Origin: Paenibacillus polymyxa M1
GTDB lineage: Bacteria; Bacillota; Bacilli; Paenibacillales; Paenibacillaceae
NCBI RefSeq assembly: GCF_000237325.1
Contig: NC_017542.1
Span: forward strand, 239,001 to 303,000
Length of the DNA: 64,000 bases
Direction of reading: 5' to 3'
The notes beneath the pieces are model-generated. The model did not search any database. It was not told the origin of the DNA and worked only from the letters and a program-made list of their open reading frames with translations. Positions 1 to 8,506 of this stretch are shown here, in pieces (the first letter of the stretch is position 1; every line of letters starts with the position of its first letter). The translations under genes were made by a program, and so were the position numbers.

Positions 1-2
1 TT

Positions 3-356
3 ATCATGGCAATGATTTTGTCTGGGGTAACTTCGTATTTACTTGGTGATGGACTTTGGATTACATTTGCATCTGTTTTGACTTTTTTAGTATCAGAGAC
101 CACTGATACAGAAATTTATACTCGTTTAAAGTTTCCGTTCTATCTGCGTGTAATGTATAGCGGCATTGTTGGGGGCTTTTTAGATAGTATTATTTTTGTA
201 GTGGTAGGGCTGTCACCGCTTGGAGCAAACTTTATTCCATGGAATGCAGTTATATATGCGATTTTAGGCCAGATTATTGTTAAAACCGTTGTTCAGTTGC
301 TTGCATCGGGTGTAATTCGTCTCGCCTTAAATAAGAGATTAGAGCGATTTAACTGA
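3..356 (+). CDS. VUT/YhhQ-type queuosine precursor transporter, C-terminal part
   Basis: The reading frame is open from the first bases of the window, so the 5' half is probably missing. The visible 117 residues are hydrophobic, with several membrane segments. They contain the pattern FLVSETTDTEIYTRLK followed by a glycine-rich helix with FLDSIIF, which resembles the C-terminal half of the VUT (YhhQ, queuosine-precursor transporter) family. That family imports 7-deazaguanine bases such as preQ0 or preQ1, or queuine. The gene lies 84 bases ahead of two TGT-like genes in the same direction, so a precursor-supply role for that locus is likely by context. Family call from pattern memory; the substrate is inferred. 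Confidence 0.6.
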   Translation: MMAMILSGVTSYLLGDGLWITFASVLTFLVSETTDTEIYTRLKFPFYLRVMYSGIVGGFLDSIIFVVVGLSPLGANFIPWNAVIYAILGQIIVKTVVQLLASGVIRLALNKRLERFN

Positions 357-440
357 GAGCAAAGCCATTTTAAATACAAAGAAATATATGTTACTATTGC
401 AGGGGAACAAACATTTGTATATTAGGGATACGGAGGACAT

Positions 441-2495
441 ATGGAAAAACGCATATTAGTAGTGACCTCATGTACGGGTGAGAAAGTCAGCAAGCCTGAG
501 AATCAATTGTTATTTGAAGATTTTCAGGATGCAAACAGATTACATCAGAGAGAATCCGAATTATCCCCGTATAGAACAACAGCCAAGGATATGTACACAG
601 GTAGTCAACATCTGGCATTGATGGAAGGCATTAATCTTTACCGAGAGTACGGCGGAAAAATTGATGTTAATATAATTTCTGCAGGGTATGGATTGTTAAG
701 TGAGAATGAAGAGATCGTTCCTTACGAAGTGACGTTTAACAATATGAATTCCCAAACTATAAAGAATTGGTCAAAAAGACAAAGAATTACCGAAACACTG
801 CAAGAAAGAATTCGCGAATACGATCTAGTGTTCTTTCTCCTTGGTGATAAGTATCTACAGTCTGTTGAATGGCCGCTGAGTATTAGTAGTCAGCAAAGAC
901 TTTTCTTTTTTGCAGGGAATTCAAGTAGAACCAGAGTTATGGTTGAAGAAAATTATCATCTTCTTTCTATAGGGGAGGATGAGGCCAAAGTATTTAGATT
1001 CGGGCTCATTGGTATTAAGGGATTTCTTTTTGCCCAACTGTTAAAACAAGCATCTGCTGTGGGCCACCATAAAATCTGGGAAGATCTTTATTTAAACCCG
1101 GCTAAAGTACGTGATTATGTTATGGAATCTTTTGCAAGCAAAGATAAGCAACTTACTCTATCTGATTTTTCTGAAAAAGAAAATAGAGTTGACTCACTTA
1201 AAGCATCTAATCTCTTAAATTTTTATAGTGAGTTATTCCCAGTACCAGATTCTTTAATTGCTATAAACTATAAAGCGGAACTTAACTTCTTTTTGCCAGA
1301 GAATGATGATCGAGTTGATCCTAACTATGACTTTATAAATGATGTCTCTCATAAAGACCGGAATCCATTGCTACACGATGTGTATTCTCACCAGATTTAT
1401 GGAACTCCTCAATATGATGGCTTGTTGGTATCTAAAGTTAACATTGATAATGCTACTAAACAAAAAGTTCAACTCATAAAAGAAATGGGTGGCATTCACA
1501 AGTTTCTCCATCTGCCAGAGGACTTTCCAATCATGGGGGATTGCGGAGCATTTAGTTATATTAGCAACGAAGTTCCGCCGTATACTACGAAGCAAATTAT
1601 CGACTATTATGATGAATTGGGAATCAATTATGGTGTTTCGGTTGATCACTTGGTCGTTGGCCCGTTTAAGAAGGACTTGGACACAAGGCAGTTTAGATAT
1701 GAGTTAACACTGAAAAGGGCCGAGGAATTTATTGTGGAATACCGTAAAGGGACACATAAGTTTCATCCGATTGGAATTATTCAAGGATGGGATCCCCAGT
1801 CATTTAAAGAAGCGGCATTGCACCTAATCAATTTAGGCTATGACTATATTGCGATTGGTGGACTCGCAAGGGAACAATCGGGAAAAATATATGAGATTTT
1901 AAGAGAAATTTCACCCATTATTCCAAATGAAAAATTCCGTTTGCACTTGTTTGGTGTTGCGCGTGATATCCGCACGATGAGATCTTTTCATAAACTTGGA
2001 GTTACTTCATTCGACTCGAGTTCTCCATTGCGACGTGCTTGGCTAGGTACAGGACATAACTATCATGCTTTGAGTGGAAAACACTATACAGCTATTCGAA
2101 TTCCAGAAGCTAAAGAAACATCCGGTAGAGTGAAAAAGATGGTTCAAGAAGGAAAGGGAGAGTTCCTTCAGTACAAAGAACTTGAACAGAGTGCTCTAAA
2201 GGCATTGAGAGCATTTAGTAATGGAGAATTGGGATTGGAAGAAGCCCTGTCAGCGATACTACGATATGATGAACTGCTAGGGGAGAAGCGTGAAGTCCAT
2301 GAAGATCTCTACCGTGAGGTGCTCGCTGAACGTCCATGGGAGACATGTGGATGCGAAATATGTAAGACAATTGGTATCGACACAATAGTGTTTCGTGGGA
2401 ATAATCGAAATAGAAGAAGAGGTTTCCATAACACGCATGTGTATCATGAGCAAGTCAAAGCACTTAGGAAATCTTTAGATATACCTCATGGTTAA
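441..2495 (+). CDS. Two-domain tRNA-guanine transglycosylase-like (DpdA-like) protein with N-terminal YaaA/DUF6884-like domain
   Basis: 684 residues; ATG with CGGAGGA eight bases upstream. Residues 1-170 (VVTSCTGEK, then IISAGYGLLSENEEIVPYE) look like the DUF6884/YaaA-like fold. Residues about 340-675 look like a TGT barrel. GDCGAF carries Asp367 at the base-recognition position. VDHLV carries Asp402. SFDSSSPLR carries Asp525 where TGTs have the nucleophile (FDCVxPTR). Cys636, Cys638, Cys641 and His663 match the CxCx2C...H zinc site. TGTs exchange guanine for a 7-deazaguanine base in tRNA, and the divergent DpdA branch does this in DNA. The nearby VUT transporter, nuclease and helicase favour a DNA-modification or defence role, but a tRNA target cannot be excluded. 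Domain calls are fairly firm; the substrate is inference. Confidence 0.7.
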   Translation: MEKRILVVTSCTGEKVSKPENQLLFEDFQDANRLHQRESELSPYRTTAKDMYTGSQHLALMEGINLYREYGGKIDVNIISAGYGLLSENEEIVPYEVTFNNMNSQTIKNWSKRQRITETLQERIREYDLVFFLLGDKYLQSVEWPLSISSQQRLFFFAGNSSRTRVMVEENYHLLSIGEDEAKVFRFGLIGIKGFLFAQLLKQASAVGHHKIWEDLYLNPAKVRDYVMESFASKDKQLTLSDFSEKENRVDSLKASNLLNFYSELFPVPDSLIAINYKAELNFFLPENDDRVDPNYDFINDVSHKDRNPLLHDVYSHQIYGTPQYDGLLVSKVNIDNATKQKVQLIKEMGGIHKFLHLPEDFPIMGDCGAFSYISNEVPPYTTKQIIDYYDELGINYGVSVDHLVVGPFKKDLDTRQFRYELTLKRAEEFIVEYRKGTHKFHPIGIIQGWDPQSFKEAALHLINLGYDYIAIGGLAREQSGKIYEILREISPIIPNEKFRLHLFGVARDIRTMRSFHKLGVTSFDSSSPLRRAWLGTGHNYHALSGKHYTAIRIPEAKETSGRVKKMVQEGKGEFLQYKELEQSALKALRAFSNGELGLEEALSAILRYDELLGEKREVHEDLYREVLAERPWETCGCEICKTIGIDTIVFRGNNRNRRRGFHNTHVYHEQVKALRKSLDIPHG

Positions 2496-2542
2496 ATTTA
2501 TAAGGTTTGACGACTTTAAGATATAGTAATGCTGCGTAAGTT

Positions 2543-2565
2543 GCCCTAGTGTGATACACTAGGGC
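2543..2565. promoter_or_regulatory. Ten-base-pair perfect hairpin between two island genes
   Basis: Arms GCCCTAGTGT and ACACTAGGGC are perfectly complementary around a three-base loop. It is followed by ATATTTGC rather than a clean T run, so it is a weak terminator or an operator/5'-UTR element for the gene starting at 2589. Confidence 0.45.
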
Positions 2566-2588
2566 ATATTTGCTTTGGGGGAATTCTA

Positions 2589-3380
2589 ATGCAATTTTCA
2601 ATTGATGAAGTGCGCAGGTTAAATAGGAACAATGATACAGTTTTTTTTAGCGTTAATACATTACATAAACTTAGATTATGGAATTTTCCTGTTATAAATA
2701 CAGCAACCTTTAACCAGAATGTTGTTACGGTAAGTTACGAAGAAATGATAAGCCAAACCACAGATAGAATACAGGTATCCAATCCGGTGTTCCTCTACCC
2801 TCTACCAGAAGGTGAGGAAGGGGATGAATACGTAACACTCTTTGTTTCGTCAAAGCATTATTTAGCAGAATATTGTGAGAAAGTAACGCTATCTTATGAT
2901 TTTATCAATCGAATAGTCGAGAGAAAAGATAAACTCAGTAGTAACTCTACCAAGTTACTTACTCTTCATTCGTTTCAAGGTATCTTGAAGATGTTTAACG
3001 ACGTCAAAATTAAAAATGAAGAATGGCCTAATTACTGTAGTGACTTCATCCAATATTTAAAATGTCTGATTAAAGAGTATCCGTTTCTTGGCTACCTGCC
3101 TATCGCGGAGCGAAAAGATTTCAGAGAAAAATCTGTTGCAGATATGAGTTTTGCCTGGGAGTTTTATATTAAATTTTTCGTAGATGAATGGAGTTCCAAA
3201 GATTATGTAGTCAAGATACCAAACTTATCTAAACCATTTCATCATATGAGTTGGACGGGAGATTTTTTTCAACGCGATAACCCTTTTTGGCAATCGTATC
3301 TAAGTGTGAATGGGAAATTTCGATTTCATCGCGCTGTTCGTGAATCTATATATCAAATTTGGAAAGAATGGATAGAGTGA
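2589..3380 (+). CDS. Uncharacterised protein of the TGT-like locus
   Basis: 263 residues, start ATG preceded by GGGGGAATTCTA. I do not recognise a family. The chain is soluble and mixed alpha/beta with many aromatic residues, and has no signal peptide, membrane segment, P-loop or clear metal motif. It lies between the two TGT-like genes on the same strand and is closed by its own terminator, so it is likely a dedicated component of that locus. Its function is unknown. Confidence 0.6.
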   Translation: MQFSIDEVRRLNRNNDTVFFSVNTLHKLRLWNFPVINTATFNQNVVTVSYEEMISQTTDRIQVSNPVFLYPLPEGEEGDEYVTLFVSSKHYLAEYCEKVTLSYDFINRIVERKDKLSSNSTKLLTLHSFQGILKMFNDVKIKNEEWPNYCSDFIQYLKCLIKEYPFLGYLPIAERKDFREKSVADMSFAWEFYIKFFVDEWSSKDYVVKIPNLSKPFHHMSWTGDFFQRDNPFWQSYLSVNGKFRFHRAVRESIYQIWKEWIE

Positions 3381-3404
3381 GCCTTAATAAGGCTCACTTT
3401 TTTT
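3377..3404 (+). terminator. Rho-independent terminator
   Basis: Arms GTGAGCCTT and AAGGCTCAC with loop AAT, followed by a run of seven T. The stop codon of the preceding gene lies inside the left arm. Confidence 0.85.
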
Positions 3405-3490
3405 ATTATTTAGTGGTAGCTGGGATAAAGGAAATATGCTAAAATTCATTTATCACGTAAAGTCACGTAAAAAAAGAAAGGAGAGATATC

Positions 3491-4420
3491 TTGCAATTCT
3501 ATGTTGGATGGTCTCATAGCGATGCTATATTTACAGATTATTATCCGGATTGCTCTATTCTCGTAAGCGCTGTGCCCGATAACAAAGGGACTATAGGAAG
3601 GTTTAAGACAAAACCAAAAAAATTAATACTGGACTGTGGGTCGGTCTATTATGTAAAACAAGAAACTCGCCCCTCACTGAAAGATATATTTCAGATACAA
3701 ATATCTTTTCTTGAGAGTTGTGATCCTTACGAGGCTTACATGGTTCACTTTGATGAGCCGATGCTCAACAAAACATCACTATCGGAACGATATATGGCTA
3801 TGGAAAAAACATTGTTTAATGCTTACGAATACATGAATCTTTTTAATTCTAAGAATTTTCCTAGACATGTAGTACCAATGGGGGTAATCCAGGGCTACGA
3901 TCGGGCAAGTATAGAATTTTCTGCAAAAGAGTTATCTCGAATCGGTTATAGATCATTTGGTATCGGTTCTTTGTTGTCACAAAATCAAAATAAACAAATT
4001 GAAATGATTAACTATGCAGCAGATATAGTTGGGTCATCTAACCTTCATGTCTTTGGAGTAACAGGGGTTCCTCAGATGCAAGCTATGATTAATATTGGGG
4101 TGAAATCTTTTGATTCTACGAGGCCAACAATGGCAGCGGCTTTCTTTCAGGTGTTTTATAGCAGACCATTTAAAACCTTTTTTTTGTCCAAGTCACACGC
4201 AAAATTAAGTAGTCCACGACTCAGTGAACCGCTTCCTTGTAATTGCCCTGTATGCCAAATTAATGCCTATGATCTCTTTATTCCTTCGCCAAGGAAACAC
4301 ATGAGACTGAGATCAATACATAATTATTATCATCTCTCTATTGTAATTAATGACTTATTGAAAGAAAAGAACGGAGGCGAAGCATATGCTCTTCCAGATG
4401 TGTTATGGACCAGAAATTGA
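3491..4420 (+). CDS. Second TGT-like protein (single-domain paralogue)
   Basis: 309 residues, TTG start five bases after GGAGAG. It is shorter than the 441-2495 product and lacks the N-terminal domain, but keeps the same signatures. These are LDCGS (Asp48), HFDEP near residue 86, GVIQGYDRAS, IGYRSFGIGSL, SFDSTRPT (Asp208 at the nucleophile position), and CNCPVC...HNYYH (Cys250, Cys252, Cys255, His277 for zinc). It is therefore probably folded and possibly catalytic, not a mere remnant. Paired TGT subunits, one catalytic and one structural, are known in eukaryotic TGT, so a hetero-oligomer with the larger protein is plausible. Its 3' end overlaps the next gene by 35 bases, implying translational coupling. 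Confidence 0.65.
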   Translation: MQFYVGWSHSDAIFTDYYPDCSILVSAVPDNKGTIGRFKTKPKKLILDCGSVYYVKQETRPSLKDIFQIQISFLESCDPYEAYMVHFDEPMLNKTSLSERYMAMEKTLFNAYEYMNLFNSKNFPRHVVPMGVIQGYDRASIEFSAKELSRIGYRSFGIGSLLSQNQNKQIEMINYAADIVGSSNLHVFGVTGVPQMQAMINIGVKSFDSTRPTMAAAFFQVFYSRPFKTFFLSKSHAKLSSPRLSEPLPCNCPVCQINAYDLFIPSPRKHMRLRSIHNYYHLSIVINDLLKEKNGGEAYALPDVLWTRN

Positions 4421-5150
4421 GTCAATCTATGAAACGATTAGAGAGCAAAGTGGCATTAAAATCAATACACTTCGAGAATATTATCAATATACAGAAGAAG
4501 GAGATATTACTTCCTTGATTGAGGGAGTTATAACCATACTTCTAGATCTCCACTTTATACGAAAAGAAGAAGGAGTACTATTTGCTGTTGAAGATAAGGA
4601 ATGGAGTAACAAAGAGGTATTTAAACGGTTAAGCAAAATCTCATTATCACAGAATGAAGATGAAGAAAGCTTAAATTACATCTTCTCCTCCTTATACAAT
4701 CAGGTTTTTGTAAAACAAGATAAGATGTTCGAAACTAACATTCATTATCATGTAAACAAAAATTTTACAAAAACAATGATTGGTCATGAGAAAATCAATG
4801 CTTGGAAACGGATGATGGAATCTTGGGGATTAGGGAGGCGGGTATACACAGGATTTTATGCATTACCTCATATTTCACTTTTACAGGAGATTGTAGAGGA
4901 GGTAGGCGAATGGGAGGGAGCACTTCATCTATTTTGTGAAGAGAAAATCCATCCTGTTCTACCATGCATCACTTCAGAGGGTATGATCTTTAGAGGTGCG
5001 ATTTTTGGATTAATGGGGTTACAACATAAGTCACTCGAAATTAGCTACAAACAAGACCTGCCTTTTAAATCGTATGGACCTAATCAAGAGTGGAATTGGA
5101 TTCAACTAAAAAAGAAGCAGGGGGATAACGATGATACCATGTCTAAATAA
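4386..5150 (+). CDS. Uncharacterised protein of the TGT-like locus, possible winged-helix N-terminus
   Basis: 254 residues; ATG preceded by CGGAGGCGAAGCAT within the previous gene. I recognise no family. Residues about 15-70 (a short helix, LREYYQYTEEGDITSLIEGVITILLDLHFI, then a hairpin-like strand) could be a winged helix. The rest is helical with no catalytic motif. It overlaps its neighbours on both sides (35 and 20 bases), so it is made with the second TGT-like protein and the ATPase and probably bridges them physically. It may correspond in position to accessory Dpd proteins, but I cannot show homology. Confidence 0.55.
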   Translation: MLFQMCYGPEIESIYETIREQSGIKINTLREYYQYTEEGDITSLIEGVITILLDLHFIRKEEGVLFAVEDKEWSNKEVFKRLSKISLSQNEDEESLNYIFSSLYNQVFVKQDKMFETNIHYHVNKNFTKTMIGHEKINAWKRMMESWGLGRRVYTGFYALPHISLLQEIVEEVGEWEGALHLFCEEKIHPVLPCITSEGMIFRGAIFGLMGLQHKSLEISYKQDLPFKSYGPNQEWNWIQLKKKQGDNDDTMSK

Positions 5151-8100
5151 AGATGCGCTAAAGTTATTGGTAGGAACTGCAGATGAGAGGTATAACTATT
5201 CTCCCGATTACTTTCAAAAAACGCATTTTCCTCAAGTCATGCATAGATACCATGGAAATCAACTTCTTGAAGAAATAACTGAAAATGAACTATTTAAAAA
5301 TTTATTAGAAGTGGATGCTGAAGGAAACCGTGTGTTTTTCTTATTTGGTTCTACTGGATCTGGTAAATCTGAGTTATTGTGTTGGATCAAAGATAAATGG
5401 CAACTACATGAGGTGAATCGACCTGTTGTCCGTATTTCTCGTACTGAGCTCAATCCCCAGGTTTTGATAAAGAAATGTTATGCTGCCATAGGTATTCCTT
5501 TAGGGATATCTATTGATGAAACCCGTTGGGATCTACTACTTAAGAAACCAATAACCTTAATAAATCAAATTGTGTGGTCAACGCTGTCAGAAATTCTTCC
5601 TACCGATGAAGAGATTGTTCCGACTGCATTATTAATAAGGCCTGTTATTGAAAAGAACGTAACAGAATTTATATTGCAAGTGCAGAATGGCCGAATAAAG
5701 AAACCATTGGAAGTGCTACATCAAAATCAATTTGATGACCTAATATCGAACACCACGCTTCAAATTCCCATAGATTATTCCTTATTAAGAAAAAAACTAT
5801 CACAAAAACTAGATCAATTCTTATTTGAAGGTAAAGATATTGCTTCTCTTTTTAAGGAGTTGACAGAGCAAATAAAAAGAATGAATATACGTCCGTTGTT
5901 ACTAATTGATGATCTTGTACAGTCAGTTAATATATATGCTACTGATTTGCTGGATCAGATAATTACCCTTGAGGAAGGAAAGTGGGATGTAGTCATTGGT
6001 CTTACACCAGGAGTTGTTCGAGACACAGATAAAGGATTCGATCTCACACAACGAATTCAAAATTTGGACACCATCACAGATAGAGTAAAAAAATTGTGGT
6101 TGTCTGATGAGTCAGGAAAGGATTTCTACAACTTAGATCGCTCTCAAGTGTCCAGTTACATGTCCAATTATTTAGTTCAGTTAAAAGCTTCTCAAGGGTT
6201 CGCCTGTGGTAATCAATGCCCTCATTATTGGGAGTGTAAAGGTTATAGTATATCGGAAGAAGAAGAGGTTGATGATGAAAAGATAGTACAAGAGGTAAAT
6301 CTCTTGCCGTTTAATCGTCATTTGATCAGAAGAACATTTGATGCCATTCCGGTGGGTAAAGGTAAACTTAGATATATGATCCTTAATAGTAAAGAGATCA
6401 TTCGTTTTTTTCAGAATGGAAAAAGGGAAAAGATATCCAGAGTGCTTCCTTTGGTAAAAAGGGAGAAGTTCTCCGATCATCCTGAGCTTTTTATAAAGAC
6501 GTATGCTGAATGGTACGTTCCTGAGGAAAAGGATGAATGTCTTATTCCCCAAAAAATATTACGCTATTTTGGATATCTTGATGAAGAAGTGAAAGTTAGC
6601 CTGAACACTCTTGAAACTAAGAGTGAAATTAATTCTGTTCTGATGACGAAAGGAGATCCACAACAACCCAATGTAGTTAAATCTAGCGTTAGAGATTGGG
6701 TTGAAGGTAAGAAAGTCAATCCAGAACTTCTTGACTCTGTAAGGTTGGGAGTTTCGTCTCTCATTCATGAAGTAGTAAAAGGTGTAAATATGTCACTACC
6801 GTCCACTCCAAGAATGACATCTACCATCCAAAGGAGAAGTGTAGTGAACCGAACTCGCTATCCTATTACATTAGATTCAAAGGGGACAGGAATTAGAAGT
6901 ATAGTCGTCAAGCGAGGGTTTGCTGCGCTCCAGATTTCAAATTTTCAATCGTTAAAGTACTCGGAAAAAGCTAGAGTTTTTCAACAAATTGCAAATGAAT
7001 ATGAGACCGCAAGATGGATATATAATTCGGAAGACATAAAACGTAGTTGGCATTGTGAATTAGAGAAAGGCTTGGGAATGTCCATTGATTCTTTTGTTTA
7101 TCTTTTGAAAAATTGGGCTGAAACATGTCTTGAAATTGGAAATGCCCGATGGTCATCAGAGGTACAAAAACAGTTCCATTTAACTCAGGATGTGTTAAAT
7201 CTTATTGAGGAGAGTTATAAGGATTGGCATTTGTTGCGAGATAACTTGATTAGGTTTCCCAAATCTAATGGTAAAAGAGAATTGGCCTTTGAATTCGATC
7301 TTTGGTTGGAGAGTTATCAACCTGTCAAGGAGCTAGAACAATACCAGATTGGAGAAGAGTCACTCTATGTTTTTCTTCTACGATTGAAAAATAATTATTT
7401 AACGTATCTTGGTTTATTAGATAAGTACCTAAAACAAAAAATTCAAACGGCAAAAGGCATGCTTCCCTTTTTATTAGGGTCGAGAAATAAAAAATACTTG
7501 TTACATGCAGAAAGAATTAGGGGGTTTGATGTAACAACAACATATACGCTTCAAGACTACTTAAATTATTCGGAATTTGAAGAAAGTCTTGAGCAAGAGG
7601 GAATTATGAACAGATTTTCAGTCAATGCATCTCTATATAGAGATGTAATGGATTTGTCTAAGCAATTCGAATCAGTATGCTTAGAGGTTGAGAAACAAAT
7701 GGGTGAGTTCAATAAAATATTAAGCGAGGATTGGAGTAATGATCGTCCTGATTGGTCAAAGCTTTCTATAGAAAAAGAAGAGTTAATCAAGACTATAGAT
7801 GATCTAAGTATGCTGATACACTGTTTATCCATTTCTCGAAATGCTTGGACACAAGTCCTACGTTCCAACCATGTAATAGACGACGTAAAGTTAGTAAAAG
7901 CGATATGGGCCAGGTTAGTGCAAACTGCAAAACAGTTAGTAAGACGGAAGGGAGCCAATCTAGACATTCAGAATAATATTGTTGAATGGCAGAGTATTGA
8001 TTTTTATGAACTGAAAACTCGTTTGGAAGTGATGGACATACGAGAATTTGAACAACAGAATGTGATCAAGCATCTAAAAAATGATCTTGGATGTGAAGGT

Positions 8101-8310
8101 GTGAAGAGCTTAGATGACTTGATAATGAAAATTGAACTTAATGACGATTTACGCCCATCTGTTAAGAGACATTTGAAATTATTATTAGAACAGGGCTCTA
8201 CTACGCTTCCGCCTATGCAATGGAAGCGATTGTTGGATGAATTAAAAATGAGATTTCCAGCCCTCTTTGAGGTAGTTGAGATACGCTTGGTTGCTTCAGG
8301 ATGTAAATAA
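5131..8310 (+). CDS. Large P-loop ATPase of the TGT-like locus
   Basis: 1059 residues. Walker A is GSTGSGKS (residues 73-80) and a Walker B candidate is LLLIDD (256-261). A Cys cluster, Cys359-x3-Cys363-x5-Cys369 with His365 between, could bind zinc. The following 650 residues are helical with coiled-coil-like stretches. The layout suggests a STAND- or AAA-type ATPase with a long effector or partner-binding region, similar in size and place to the DpdH-type ATPases of 7-deazaguanine DNA systems. The ATG lies inside the previous gene, 20 bases before its stop, so the two are coupled. A strong terminator follows. Confidence 0.6.
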   Translation: MIPCLNKDALKLLVGTADERYNYSPDYFQKTHFPQVMHRYHGNQLLEEITENELFKNLLEVDAEGNRVFFLFGSTGSGKSELLCWIKDKWQLHEVNRPVVRISRTELNPQVLIKKCYAAIGIPLGISIDETRWDLLLKKPITLINQIVWSTLSEILPTDEEIVPTALLIRPVIEKNVTEFILQVQNGRIKKPLEVLHQNQFDDLISNTTLQIPIDYSLLRKKLSQKLDQFLFEGKDIASLFKELTEQIKRMNIRPLLLIDDLVQSVNIYATDLLDQIITLEEGKWDVVIGLTPGVVRDTDKGFDLTQRIQNLDTITDRVKKLWLSDESGKDFYNLDRSQVSSYMSNYLVQLKASQGFACGNQCPHYWECKGYSISEEEEVDDEKIVQEVNLLPFNRHLIRRTFDAIPVGKGKLRYMILNSKEIIRFFQNGKREKISRVLPLVKREKFSDHPELFIKTYAEWYVPEEKDECLIPQKILRYFGYLDEEVKVSLNTLETKSEINSVLMTKGDPQQPNVVKSSVRDWVEGKKVNPELLDSVRLGVSSLIHEVVKGVNMSLPSTPRMTSTIQRRSVVNRTRYPITLDSKGTGIRSIVVKRGFAALQISNFQSLKYSEKARVFQQIANEYETARWIYNSEDIKRSWHCELEKGLGMSIDSFVYLLKNWAETCLEIGNARWSSEVQKQFHLTQDVLNLIEESYKDWHLLRDNLIRFPKSNGKRELAFEFDLWLESYQPVKELEQYQIGEESLYVFLLRLKNNYLTYLGLLDKYLKQKIQTAKGMLPFLLGSRNKKYLLHAERIRGFDVTTTYTLQDYLNYSEFEESLEQEGIMNRFSVNASLYRDVMDLSKQFESVCLEVEKQMGEFNKILSEDWSNDRPDWSKLSIEKEELIKTIDDLSMLIHCLSISRNAWTQVLRSNHVIDDVKLVKAIWARLVQTAKQLVRRKGANLDIQNNIVEWQSIDFYELKTRLEVMDIREFEQQNVIKHLKNDLGCEGVKSLDDLIMKIELNDDLRPSVKRHLKLLLEQGSTTLPPMQWKRLLDELKMRFPALFEVVEIRLVASGCK

Positions 8311-8320
8311 GATTTTGAAG

Positions 8321-8354
8321 AAGCTTAGAGGTGTTAGCCTCTAAGCTTTTTTTT
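8321..8354 (+). terminator. Rho-independent terminator after the ATPase gene
   Basis: Eleven-base arms AAGCTTAGAGG / CCTCTAAGCTT, loop of six, then eight T. It separates the modification-like genes from the nuclease-helicase pair. Confidence 0.9.
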
Positions 8355-8506
8355 GTAGGAGCAGATATTCCATGTTATGACATAAATCGTTTGGAAAAGA
8401 CATACTAGTTCCTCCTAATTTCTTTTTCCAAAGTAGTTCATATATGGTACGATATCTCTATACAATAGTGATATAGTTTTAATTTTCCATTCTTAAGGAG
8501 GACTTT

